Assembly: GCA_964020085.1 (NCBI GenBank)
Contig: OZ026595.1
Location: forward strand, 9,512,016-9,576,015
Direction of reading: 5' to 3'
DNA from: Micromussa lordhowensis
Lineage: Eukaryota > Cnidaria > Anthozoa > Scleractinia > Lobophylliidae
Length of the DNA stretch: 64,000 nt
How positions within the stretch are numbered: position 1 is the stretch's first letter; each line of letters starts with the position of its first letter. A program made the translations under genes and the position numbers. The notes below the pieces were generated by a model. That model had not been told where the DNA came from, did no database searches, and worked only from the letters and a program-made list of their open reading frames with translations. This document shows, piece after piece, positions 13,301 to 21,405 of the stretch.

Positions 13301-16300
13301 ACGTAAGCTTACGTAATCTGTGCTCCGGTACCTGCAGAAAGATCCATTTTTTGCTGAGACAATCTACACATTCCTTGTAGATTCAAAATTCAAAAAGATT
13401 CAAAAGATTCAAGATAAAAAGATTCAAGACTGGGATAAGGAATGCGAAACGTCCTATAGACGAGGTCTTAATTTGAACGTTTCCTGTTAAAGGGGCTCCC
13501 TTTTTCCTTTTAATTCCACCGACCACAACCGAAAGTCAAATGCCGTTGTTACAGCCTGGCTACCAAGCTCTTAGAAAATATCGGGCAAGAACTTCATGCT
13601 AGCCTACATATAGAGCACTTTCCATATATGGGTAACCTGCATATAAAGCACTTTCCATATATGGGTAAGATGATATTCTTTCATGAACATTCATAAACGT
13701 TCATGGTCGTTCATGCATCTTCATGCCCCTTCATGCTCGTTCATGCACGTTCATACACCTTCAGGCATCTTCATGCACCTTCATGGACATTCATACACCA
13801 TCATACACCTTCATGCACCATCATACACCTTCATGCACGTTCATACACCTTCATGCACCTTCATACACCTTCATGCACCTCCATAAACCTTCATGCACTG
13901 TAATACACCCTCATGCACGTTCATACACCATTATACACCTTGATACACCTTCGTACACCTTCATAACCCTTCAAACACCTTCATACACCTTCATACCCCT
14001 TCATACACCTTCATACCCCTTCATACACCTTCATACCCCTTCATACACCTTCATGCACCTTCATACACCTTCATACACCTCCATGCACCTTCATACGCCT
14101 TCATACACCTTTATACTCTTTTATACACCTTCATACACCTTCATACCCCTTCATACATCTTCATACGCCTTCATACTACTTCATACGCCTTCATACTCCT
14201 TCATACGCCTTCATACACGTTCATGCACCTTCATACTCCTTCATACACCTTCATGCACCTTCATACACCTTCATACACCTTCATGCACCTTCATGCACCT
14301 TCATACACCTTCATACTCCTTCATACACCTTCATGCACCTTCATACACCTTCATACTCCTTCATAACCCTTCATACACCTTCATACACCTTCATACCCCT
14401 TCATACCCCTTCATACCCCTTCATACCCCTTCATACTCCTTCATGCACCTTCATGCACCTTCATGCACCTTCATGCACCTCCATGCACCTCCATGCACCT
14501 TCATACACCTTCATACACCTTCATACTTCTTCATAGGCCTTCATAATCCTTCATACACCTTCTTACACCTTCATACATGTACACCTTCATACTTCTTCAT
14601 ACACCTTCATACTCCTCCATACACCTTCATGCACCTTCATACACCTTCATACGCCTTCGCACACCTTCATACTTCTTCATACACCTTCATACACCTTCAT
14701 GCACCTTCATGCACCTTCATACATACGCCTTCATACTACTTCATACGCCTCCATACTCCTTCATATGCCTTCATACACGTTCATGCACCTTCATACTCCT
14801 TCATACACCTTCATGAACCTTCATGCACCTTCATGCACCTACATACCCCTTCATACACCGTCATACACCTTCATACACGTTCATGCACCTTCATACCCCT
14901 TCATTCACCTTCATACCCCTTCATACACCTTCATGCACCTTCATGCACCTTCATACACCTTCATACACCTTCATGCCCCTTCATGCACCTTCGTACACCT
15001 TCATGCACCTTCATGCACCTTCGTACACCTTCATACACCTTCATACTCCTCCATACACCTTCATGCACCTTCATACACCTTCATACGCCTTCGCACACCT
15101 TCATACTTCTTCATACACCTTCATACACCTTCATGCACCTTCATGCACCTTCATACATACGCCTTCATACTACTTCATACGCCTCCATACTCCTTCATAT
15201 GCCTTCATACACGTTCATGCACCTTCATACTCCTTCATACACCTTCATGAACCTTCATGCACCTTCATGCACCTACATACCCCTTCATACACCGTCATAC
15301 ACCTTCATACACGTTCATGCACCTTCATACCCCTTCATTCACCTTCATACCCCTTCATACACCTTCATGCACCTTCATGCACCTTCATACACCTTCATAC
15401 ACCTTCATACACCTTCATGCCCCTTCATGCACCTTCGTACACCTTCATGCACCTTCATGCACCTTCGTACACCTTCATGCACCTTCATAAGCCTTCATAC
15501 ACCTTCATACACTTTCATGCTCCTTCATACACCTTCATACCTCTTCATACCCCTTCATACACCTTCATACACCTTCATAGTATGAAGGAGTACGAAGGTG
15601 TATGAAGGAGTATGAAGGTGTATGGAGGAGTATGAAGGAGTACGAAGGTGTATGGAGGAGTATGAAGGAGTACAAAGGGGTATGAAGGTGTACGAAGGGG
15701 TATGAAGGTGTATGGAGGTGTACGAAGGTGTATGAAGGGGTATGTAGGAGAGTTACCCATATATGGTTGTGGTGTATGTGGTGTATCATTTCACCCATAT
15801 ATGGAAAGTGCTCTATATGTAGGCTAGCATGAAGTTCTGACCAAATATCCAAATATCGCGATTAAGAGATGTGACATACAACGCTGTTCGCTTTCAAAAG
15901 TCGAGTGCGATCATGCAGTCATGTAAAGAGTCTGTAAAGTAAAGACTCTTGTTACATAATTAATTACCAATTACCCAATGGATAATTCCAAGCAATACTT
16001 TCCGTCTTTCTGGATGAGAGTGGTAGCTTGTTGAACCATGATGTAGCTTCGCCGACTTTTAGCAGAAACAAGAACATTATGATTCAAACTTTTCAAATCT
16101 AAATGGCAGAGTCGAAAAGCGACATTTTCCCACTATTTAAAAAAAAAACACTGACTCGGTCGGTTGACTCGGACTCGGATTTGACTCGGTGATCAGGTGA
16201 ACTCTCGGACTCGGAGTTGACTCGGTGATCCGGTGAACTCTTCTCCACGTACGTTTGTTTGCCCAATACATTGACTGATTCAAATTAAATTAACTTACCT

Positions 16301-16401
16301 AAGATATCATTGTGAGTTGTATTCTGCGTGACAGATACTTTTGTGTCTTCACATACCTTTGCTAACACCGAACGATCATGAGTAGCAACATATGCCGCCA
16401 T
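5378..16401 (-). CDS. C6orf163: C6orf163 homologue, coiled-coil protein (4 coding exons)
   Basis: Coding exons by splice sites, in transcript order: 16401-16299, 9967-9780, 8776-8504 and 5725-5378. The phases agree and give 912 nt, 303 residues (human protein about 329). Exon 1 is short and ends in THNDIL (29-34), which joins to VIGNELY in exon 2, matching the conserved N-terminal segment of vertebrate C6orf163. Residues about 40-270 are almost pure Glu/Lys/Ala/Gln coiled coil. The C-terminal exon ends with AFQNFI (from 273) and QADFLIL, again matching the human C terminus. There is no signal peptide or membrane segment. The molecular function is not established; vertebrate expression is testis-enriched, so a sperm or ciliary structural role is inference. 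It is divergent from EXOSC1 and has an RFX X-box 39 bp upstream of its ATG. Intron 1 (6.3 kb) carries the foldback satellite element. The low-complexity middle cannot prove orthology; the two ends do. Confidence 0.8.
5847..6145. mobile_element. Palindromic element, family A copy 1 (in C6orf163 intron)
   Basis: The first about 125 bases form a hairpin: AACAATTATTCC and TTGGATATGAGATGAT on the left, ATCATCTCATATCCAA and GGAATAATTGTT on the right. The remaining about 170 bases, ending ATCCAGTTTTTAAT, are shared with the copy at 53.7 kb. It lies between coding exons 3 and 4 of the C6orf163 homologue and has no coding capacity. Confidence 0.75.
6154..6626. mobile_element. Pogo/Tigger-type MITE with TA duplication
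   Basis: It begins CAGTCAACTCTC directly after TA and ends GAGAGTTGACTG directly before TA. CAGT termini with TA target duplication are typical of the pogo/Tc1-mariner group. Internal sequence repeats GTCCGTCTTA and TATAGAGAG segments derived from the termini. No transposase is present. Confidence 0.7.
6865..7760 (-). mobile_element. 5'-truncated non-LTR retrotransposon (LINE)
   Basis: The minus-strand reading frame from 7745 to 7077 (222 residues) encodes the region downstream of the reverse transcriptase catalytic core. It has the pattern KYLGVVVDESLSW, then an alpha-helical stretch, ILPILDYGCIVWG, then LERLQNKAMRIIL, typical of CR1/Jockey/L2-like ORF2 C termini. The YxDD catalytic motif and endonuclease lie beyond the 5' truncation. 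An (AAT)n microsatellite at about 6868 marks the likely 3' tail. It sits in an intron of the C6orf163 homologue, in the same orientation. Confidence 0.75.
7077..7745 (-). pseudogene. Reverse transcriptase C-terminal fragment of the LINE
   Basis: The frame is open for 222 residues and ends in a stop that is probably the native end of ORF2 (..TQLKLLNF). It lacks everything N-terminal to the thumb region, so it cannot be active. The intact frame suggests recent insertion. The clade assignment (CR1/Jockey-like) rests on motif style only. Confidence 0.7.
7932..8417. mobile_element. Pogo/Tigger-type MITE with TA duplication
   Basis: It begins CAGTTGAACTTCC after TA and ends GGAGGTTTGACTG before TA. 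Subterminal GTAAGCGACCACC is mirrored by GGTGGTCGCTTA, with several GTGGTCAC repeats inside. No open frame of transposase type. It ends about 90 bp from coding exon 3 of the C6orf163 homologue. Confidence 0.75.
9420..9535 (+). repeat. tRNA-Gly-like SINE head or tRNA pseudogene
   Basis: An A-box-like TGCCGCAGTGG is followed by CTTGCCATGCGGG (glycine GCC anticodon-arm style) and a B-box GGATCGATTCC, with about tRNA spacing. The acceptor stem does not close and a non-tRNA tail follows, so it is a SINE head or decayed tRNA, not a working tRNA gene. Confidence 0.6.
9980..13027. other. Intron 1 of C6orf163 homologue, 3' part
   Basis: No credible exon seen. The open frame at 11854-12066 (plus) is Arg-rich and unrecognised. 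A cluster of CTCGCCACCAGG-like repeats is at about 11300-11365, and a 34-bp palindrome is at 12299. Confidence 0.5.
12299..12332. repeat. 34-bp near-perfect palindrome
   Basis: CAAGTTATAC at one end mirrors GTATAACTTG at the other around a CTCGCGAG core, with two mismatched pairs. The arm-core-arm layout resembles a recombinase or dimeric-factor site, but nothing else supports that. Confidence 0.75.
13028..13159. mobile_element. Foldback hairpin element
   Basis: TTAGACGTTTTGTTGTGTA at the left end is the reverse complement of TACACAACAAAACGTCTAA at the right end. The pairing continues inward through ATTTTTAC/GTAAAAAT and GTATTTTG/CAAAATAC to a GC-rich turn at about 13090. No coding capacity. 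Confidence 0.75.
13683..15580 (+). repeat. Decamer minisatellite array, TTCATACACC units
   Basis: About 190 units of ten bases, with common variants TTCATGCACC, TTCATACCCC, TTCATACTCC and TTCATACGCC. Because 10 is not a multiple of 3 and the unit contains no stop in any frame, all three plus frames stay open and give the same ten-residue period (SYTFIHLHTP). A block from about 14600 recurs about 434 bp downstream (for example ACATACGCCT at 14721 and 15155), showing a segmental duplication within the array. Confidence 0.95.
15581..15750 (-). repeat. Inverted arm of the decamer array
   Basis: Units read GGTGTATGAA, GGAGTATGAA and GGAGTACGAA on the plus strand, the reverse complement of the main array. 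The switch at about 15580 is abrupt (TTCATAGTATGAA), making the array a lopsided palindrome. Confidence 0.9.
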
Positions 16402-16593
16402 AGATCTTTTAGCTTTGCTCCGATGTCAAAATGACGTCCGTTGTCTTGGCAACAGTGGGGATGAGAGACGCCGCAATAAGGATGGGCAGCGGGTTTCAAC
16501 AAAAACTTAAAATGGCGGATGAAACGAGGTACATGACAATATAGATTTGGTCTTTTAATCCACTGAAGCATATTGCAGTCAGGAAAAATCAAC
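16402..16593. promoter_or_regulatory. Bidirectional promoter, C6orf163 / EXOSC1
   Basis: Only 192 bp separate the two start codons. Visible sites are a CRE-like TGACGTCC (16432), an RFX-type X-box (16440) and a YY1-like AAAATGGCGG (16509). No TATA box is visible. TATA-less, CpG-containing divergent promoters are usual for housekeeping pairs. Confidence 0.7.
16440..16453. promoter_or_regulatory. RFX X-box
   Basis: GTTGTCTTGGCAAC: two half-sites, GTTGTC and GGCAAC, separated by TT, imperfectly palindromic and close to the RFX consensus (GTTGCC-N1-3-GGCAAC). It lies 39 bp upstream of the C6orf163 ATG, where ciliary-gene X-boxes are commonly found. Binding is inferred. Confidence 0.65.
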
Positions 16594-19500
16594 ATGGTAT
16601 CTGTACATGAATATGCTATTACAATACCTGGAGAAAGATTAGGCAGCCTGGAACAGTTTTCACCAGGGAACGGAACATACGTTCGCCATGGATATGTGTA
16701 TGCGAGTCTTGCTGGATACAGACACTTACAAGAACAAGAGAATGGAGAAGTATGTTAAGAGGAAATATGTCAGAAATAAGTTGAATTAAATGAATCCTCC
16801 GTTTTCCATGTTAATTGCGGAAAAGTTCTTGACGCATATGCTTGACTTTGTTGAACAATTCATGATTGATCAAGCAAAGAAATCCAAATGTAATTCATAC
16901 ATGTAGGCTATTAAACAGTCATCAAATGAATGTGCAGTAGTTTAAATGAGGGCGGGCACTGAGCAAATTGATGGGCTGGAACATTTCAAGGATGTTCTGT
17001 TCAGTGACAAAATCATAAGGCAGCAGATTTGACAAACTTTTGCTATATTCTTCTTCCATAGAACTCTATTATAAATGTCATAAGAGACGAAGAAAAGCAT
17101 GTGGTACCAGCAGTTGGCTCAGTTGTGACATGCAAGGTAAGGTTTGGTAAACTCTTTATACAAGCCAATGACTCATCCGGGCAGCATTTATCCTGGTTTC
17201 AGTAGCGCGATGCAACTAGGAGTATTTCTACTCCCCTTTGGATAGGATGCTAGTCCATTGCAGGGTTACCCCCAGCATTAAGTTTACCAGTACCCATTTA
17301 TACACCTGGGGGGAGAGAGACATTGTGAGAGTTAAGCGTTTTGCTCAAGAACACCGTATAATGTCCCCAGCCAGGGCTCCAACCCGAACCACTTGATCAT
17401 TGGACTAGCGGTAGCCGGTAACCGCGGGTTTCGCCCATAACGAGTTTCGCCCATAAAGTGTTTCGCCCAGAACTATACTCGTTTCGCCCAGACCTAGACC
17501 CAGCCTATACTTGGAAGAACTAAGTACTGACATTGTTTATAAATTCTATTGCCAAGTGAAAGGGTTAGAGTTTTTTTTTTTGCAAGACGGTAATTTCCTT
17601 TTACGGAGTCGGAAAAATTCCGCTATTCCGTTCGGGCGCACTCATGCACTTAAGTCCTGACCGCTCGGTTCGCAATGAAAGTGACAACTTGTTCGTTTCA
17701 ACATGGGCTAGAGACAAGTCACGTTTTCACGGCATTACTCAATGTTCGTTCTGGGCATTACACGTTCCCAAGTAAACTTCAGTTTTCTTTTCAAAAGGGT
17801 GAGATTTTTTGCAAGATGGTTATTTCCTTTTAGTTACTTCTACTGATCGACTTCTGGGCGAAACCATTCTCGTTCTGGGCGAAACGATGTGGGCGAAACT
17901 CGTTATGGGCGAAACTCGCTATATTCGGACTAGCTCACTAACCACAAGACCAATGCACCTCTATACTGTGACATGCAGGGTAGGTAGGTATATAAATACA
18001 AACCTGCATGTGCCTGGCTTGTTACAGATTTCTGATAATTTCCTTGCAAGTCCATGTACTCAATGATTATTAAAGTGGTTAATTACCTGTAACGACCAGT
18101 ATACTCATATTGTACTGACACTAGAAATGGGGAAGGGATCCACATGGGATAGTGCATGGATGAGTGTGTCCTCTCTTATCCCCAGAGCCACCTGTTCTCT
18201 TAGGGGTATCAAATGGTCCCATTCCATTTAAAAGTGCTCGCAAAAATTAGATGAGTGATTGCTTGCTTGTGCTCGCAAAATTTGTGTAACTGCTCGCATG
18301 CTTGGATTCTGGAGTCTGGTAGCATTTATCTTCTTCTCATGGTTAGAAACTGGCTTTAGATCTCCTTGAGCATCCACCCACTAAAGCTCGCTGACTCATG
18401 TGAAGCTACATAAAGTAATTTGACATCAAACAAGGCATAATTGACTGTAAGCTGCTGAGATTGGTTGAACCATGATAAGATCTTAACTTGTTGCCTAGTG
18501 TTGCACGTGCATAACATAATTCACAGCAAATTATCATACATGTATGTAGCCTATTGCACATGCACTTGCAATGTCATCATCATCATCGTCCTCATTACAC
18601 CTCGGGGGGGTGTGTAAGGCCGCAAATGTACAGTATGTAAATTAGCATATCTAGTTTGTTACTTGGGACTTTGACATTTCGGAATAAGCTGTTTACATGT
18701 ACTTTATCAAGAGCACCATGCTATCAACTCTAGGTCCTTGTTTGGAGGTGTCAGCCGGATCACTTGACGCAAAACATTTCCTTTTAGTAAAAGAGAGATT
18801 CCAGGTAGCGGATAATTTACAAAGTGCTCACTGCCTGCCATCTGTATTTTCGAAAATGCTTGCTGCTCCAAAGGCAAATTTTATCTCTACTCGTGCTCGA
18901 AAAAATAAATGCACTGCTCGCAAATGCTGGCAAAGACCATTCAATGCTCCTCCTCTTAGTGAGTGCGGCAGTGTTTTTTAGCTACATCCCTGCAATATCT
19001 TACAGCAAATCTAAAAACTACAGTTCTGAACGATAAAACGGAAACCCTATCATAATATAATAACAACTTTTTTTCAGGTTGTAAGTACAAATCCAAGGTT
19101 CTGTAAGGTGGCCATTCTGGGTGTAGAGTCGACATCTCTAAAAGAACCATTTAAAGGAACAATCAGAAAAGAAGATGTCCGGGCAACAGAAAAGGACAAA
19201 GTGGAAATCTACAAGTCATTTCGCCCTGGTGATATAGTATTGGCCAAAGTTTTAACTCTTCATACCCAAACATATCTTCTGTCAACAGCTGAGAATGAGC
19301 TTGGAGTTGTTTTTGCTAAGAGTGAAAGTGGTAAGACAAACATACTGTATGTTATATTGTACATAGTGCAAGTGCACCATGTTTCCCATCAAAGTGTTAA
19401 CCAGATAGTTGTATTCCTTTGAATCTCTTGTAAAGTGGAGAAAGCAACTATTATTGAAAAACACAGTTGGATACAAGTTCCGTATATTTTGTGTTTAAAT

Positions 19501-20448
19501 TTGCTCTTTGCTTGCATTCAGGATCCTAGGATGTCACACACTTGTAGTTATCTCTAGAAAGCAGTTCTTATGTTCTGGATGTGGCAAATGGGGCTACTAC
19601 ATCTTATATATTTGATGTCACATTATTGGAAAAATCATTACTTGACAAGGGAATTCCATGTTAAATTTCATGCGAAAAACTGATATCGCACAAATTATAA
19701 AGCAATGAGTGTGATATCTGTTTTTCAAATGAAATTTATCGTGGAATTCAACATGCACTTGAGAAAAGCCATTCCAGTTGAATCAACTGTCAAAACTGTC
19801 AGGAGCCAGCGAATAGAAATTTAGCTGGAAGCAGAAAACTTTATGTAAACCTTGTGGTTGGCAAAGTTCATTTTCAAATTGTTCACACAAGATTTATACC
19901 ATTTCAACAACATAATAATGGTATTTTTTGAACGTCTTGGTCTTTCAAGAGCTTTTAGTCGCAAAGCCTCTCTTTCAAGAGTCGCAATTCCATGCTGAAT
20001 ACCTTACCTAGGTAACCAATCAGGGTGCGAGAATTCTCTTAGCCACGTTATTTAATCCTAAATAGCTGTGTGGGGGAGATCTAAACCAGCTGATGTTTAT
20101 TTCCAACACTTTTATTGTTGCCTGTTTGAACAGTGGAGATTTCTTACATGTTCCATTCTAGACCACTGATGATATGATTGAAAATAAAAATCTATGTTTC
20201 ACAAAAAAGAAAAAAAAAAAAAAAAAGTTTCCTAACTTCACCCCATGCCACATCGACAATCTAGCAGCAGCTTAAGTTTACTCTGCTACAATCGTAGTAA
20301 TTAAAAAATAGCTCATTTTGTAATTCCTGTTTAACATCCTTTTCCTGTAGGGGCAGCAATGGTTCCAATCAGTTGGTGTGAGATGCAGTGCCCTAAAACA
20401 AGAGCTAAGGAATACCGAAAGGTTGCAAAAGTCCTACAGGCATCATAA
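16594..20448 (+). CDS. EXOSC1: Exosome complex component CSL4 (4 exons)
   Basis: Exons 16594-16749, 17062-17136, 19078-19330 and 20351-20448, all with GT..AG boundaries and matching phases, give 582 nt and 193 residues (human 195). The N-terminal domain starts at IPGERLGSLE (11-20) and continues with SPGNGTY. The S1 RNA-binding domain follows, with the near-invariant GTIRKEDVRATEKDKVE (from 104) and SFRPGDIVLAKV. The C-terminal zinc-ribbon-like part has ISWCEMQCP. CSL4 caps the nine-subunit RNA exosome in nucleus and cytoplasm and helps recruit the catalytic subunits for 3'-5' RNA processing and decay. An in-frame ATG at 16573 would add seven residues; I chose 16594 because the length then fits the family. 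It shares a promoter with the C6orf163 homologue. Intron 2 holds a SINE interrupted by another element. Confidence 0.95.
17190..17960 (-). repeat. tRNA-derived SINE, family S copy 1, interrupted
   Basis: Read on the minus strand, a tRNA-like head (GGTGCATTGGTCTTGTGG) at about 17935-17958 belongs with the body at 17190-17409. The body includes CAGGTGTATAAATGGGTAC and a GGGTAACCCTGCAATGG segment. A separate element at 17410-17926 splits head from body. The same family occurs at 30.7, 36.6 and 63.6 kb. Confidence 0.75.
17410..17926. mobile_element. Inverted-repeat element inserted in the SINE, 8-bp target duplication
   Basis: GGACTAGC at 17402-17409 is repeated at 17927-17934, and removing the intervening DNA restores a continuous SINE. 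The ends carry several GTTTCGCCCA units on the left and TGGGCGAAAC units on the right, in inverted orientation. Inside, a segment with GCAAGACGGTAATTTCC is duplicated directly (GCAAGATGGTTATTTCC) about 230 bp apart. An 8-bp duplication suggests a hAT-like integrase. No coding capacity. Confidence 0.75.
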
Positions 20449-20655
20449 CAGTAATACACTTTTGGGAACATACAGCCTTGTACCTCAATGGCTATGTCTT
20501 GCTCACGGTGAGAGATGTGAGAACAAGGTTGCGGCCTCAAAAAGGACAAGAATTTCTTCACCAGTTTGTTTTATAGAGTTTCCACTCAAATCTCTGTACA
20601 GGTCCACATGTAGCTAGTAGCAGCATGTATGGATGAAGGTTGTAAAGTAGATATA

Positions 20656-20661
20656 AATAAA
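20656..20661 (+). terminator. Polyadenylation signal, EXOSC1
   Basis: AATAAA 208 bases after the EXOSC1 stop codon, the first good match downstream. Confidence 0.6.
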
Positions 20662-21305
20662 TGATTTAGTAGTTTCAAAGTTGATCTTGTCTCTTGTTTA
20701 TCAGTTAAATATTGGCTTATCAACACAGAAGTAGGGATGTTCCTGATTTGGATTTTTAGTCTCTCATGCTTCTACTGTTTTTTTTTTAGATTTTGGAAAC
20801 CCTCATGACATAATGTACACATTTTGCAGGATGTTGAAGACTGAATTTTTCAACTTAATTATTGTAACCCTAACCCCCCAAAAAATTTACTACAGTTTGG
20901 TGGAGTGAACAAATGGAGTAAGCTTATATGAAGTCGCATTTCTTAATTTCAGTGTCTGTGAGGGAATAGAATGTCACATTATTTCTTTTTTTTTTACTCT
21001 TATTTCTTAGATATTTATACAATCTGCAATTTGAGGATAAACGAGCTTTTCTGGGAAGGGTAATAGTCTCATGACCTCTCATGTCAAGACAAATCTAAGT
21101 TCCTCAAGTGTTTGGTGTGGAACTGATATTTCAAGCATGAAATTCTGGTAAACACCAGTTTGTCATATACCTGTCAAAGAGATTATGCCATGATCGAAAT
21201 ATGGCAAAAAAAGAGATATTATATGCCATCACTAACTGGAATTAACTTCATTAGCCGGAATATTCTGGCCACTTTATTTTAGTCGCCATCGCGCCACCGT
21301 TCAGA

Positions 21306-21353
21306 TTTTCCCGCCAAAAGGAGTGCCGCGTCGCTCTCCATTTTGGCGGGAAA
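21306..21353. promoter_or_regulatory. Inverted pair of E2F-type sites upstream of CATSPERB
   Basis: TTTTCCCGCCAAAA at 21306 and TTTTGGCGGGAAA at 21341 are near-perfect E2F/DP motifs in opposite orientation, 53-100 bp before the CATSPERB start codon. No TATA box is seen. Use by E2F is inferred from motif quality and position. Confidence 0.6.
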
Positions 21354-21405
21354 TTACAGCAGCGAAGTGGGACGGCTGAAAAGCTCATGAAAATCTCCAC
21401 AAAAA

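Larger units (their letters stand above)
13579..15849. mobile_element. Foldback-like element: 46-bp inverted ends around an inverted decamer satellite
   Basis: A 46-bp sequence at 13588-13633 (starting AGAACTTCATGCTAGCC) is the exact reverse complement of 15793-15838, and weaker similarity extends about 10 bases further out on each side. Between them the plus strand carries about 1.9 kb of a 10-bp tandem repeat, consensus TTCATACACC. Near 15580 the array turns over and runs about 170 bp as GGTGTATGAA. This matches the architecture of foldback transposons, whose terminal inverted repeats are made of short tandem units. No transposase is inside and no clear target duplication was found. It lies in intron 1 of the C6orf163 homologue. 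Confidence 0.8.

Noticed and set aside
13723..15585. 620-codon open frame and several overlapping ones on the plus strand
   Set aside because: They are products of the stop-free decamer satellite; all three frames give the same period and there is no normal composition or start context.
13683..15750. CRISPR array
   Set aside because: Units are contiguous tandem decamers without spacers, in an animal genome.
15565..15852. Minus-strand frames of 61-95 codons with HTPSY repeats
   Set aside because: They come from the inverted arm of the same satellite.
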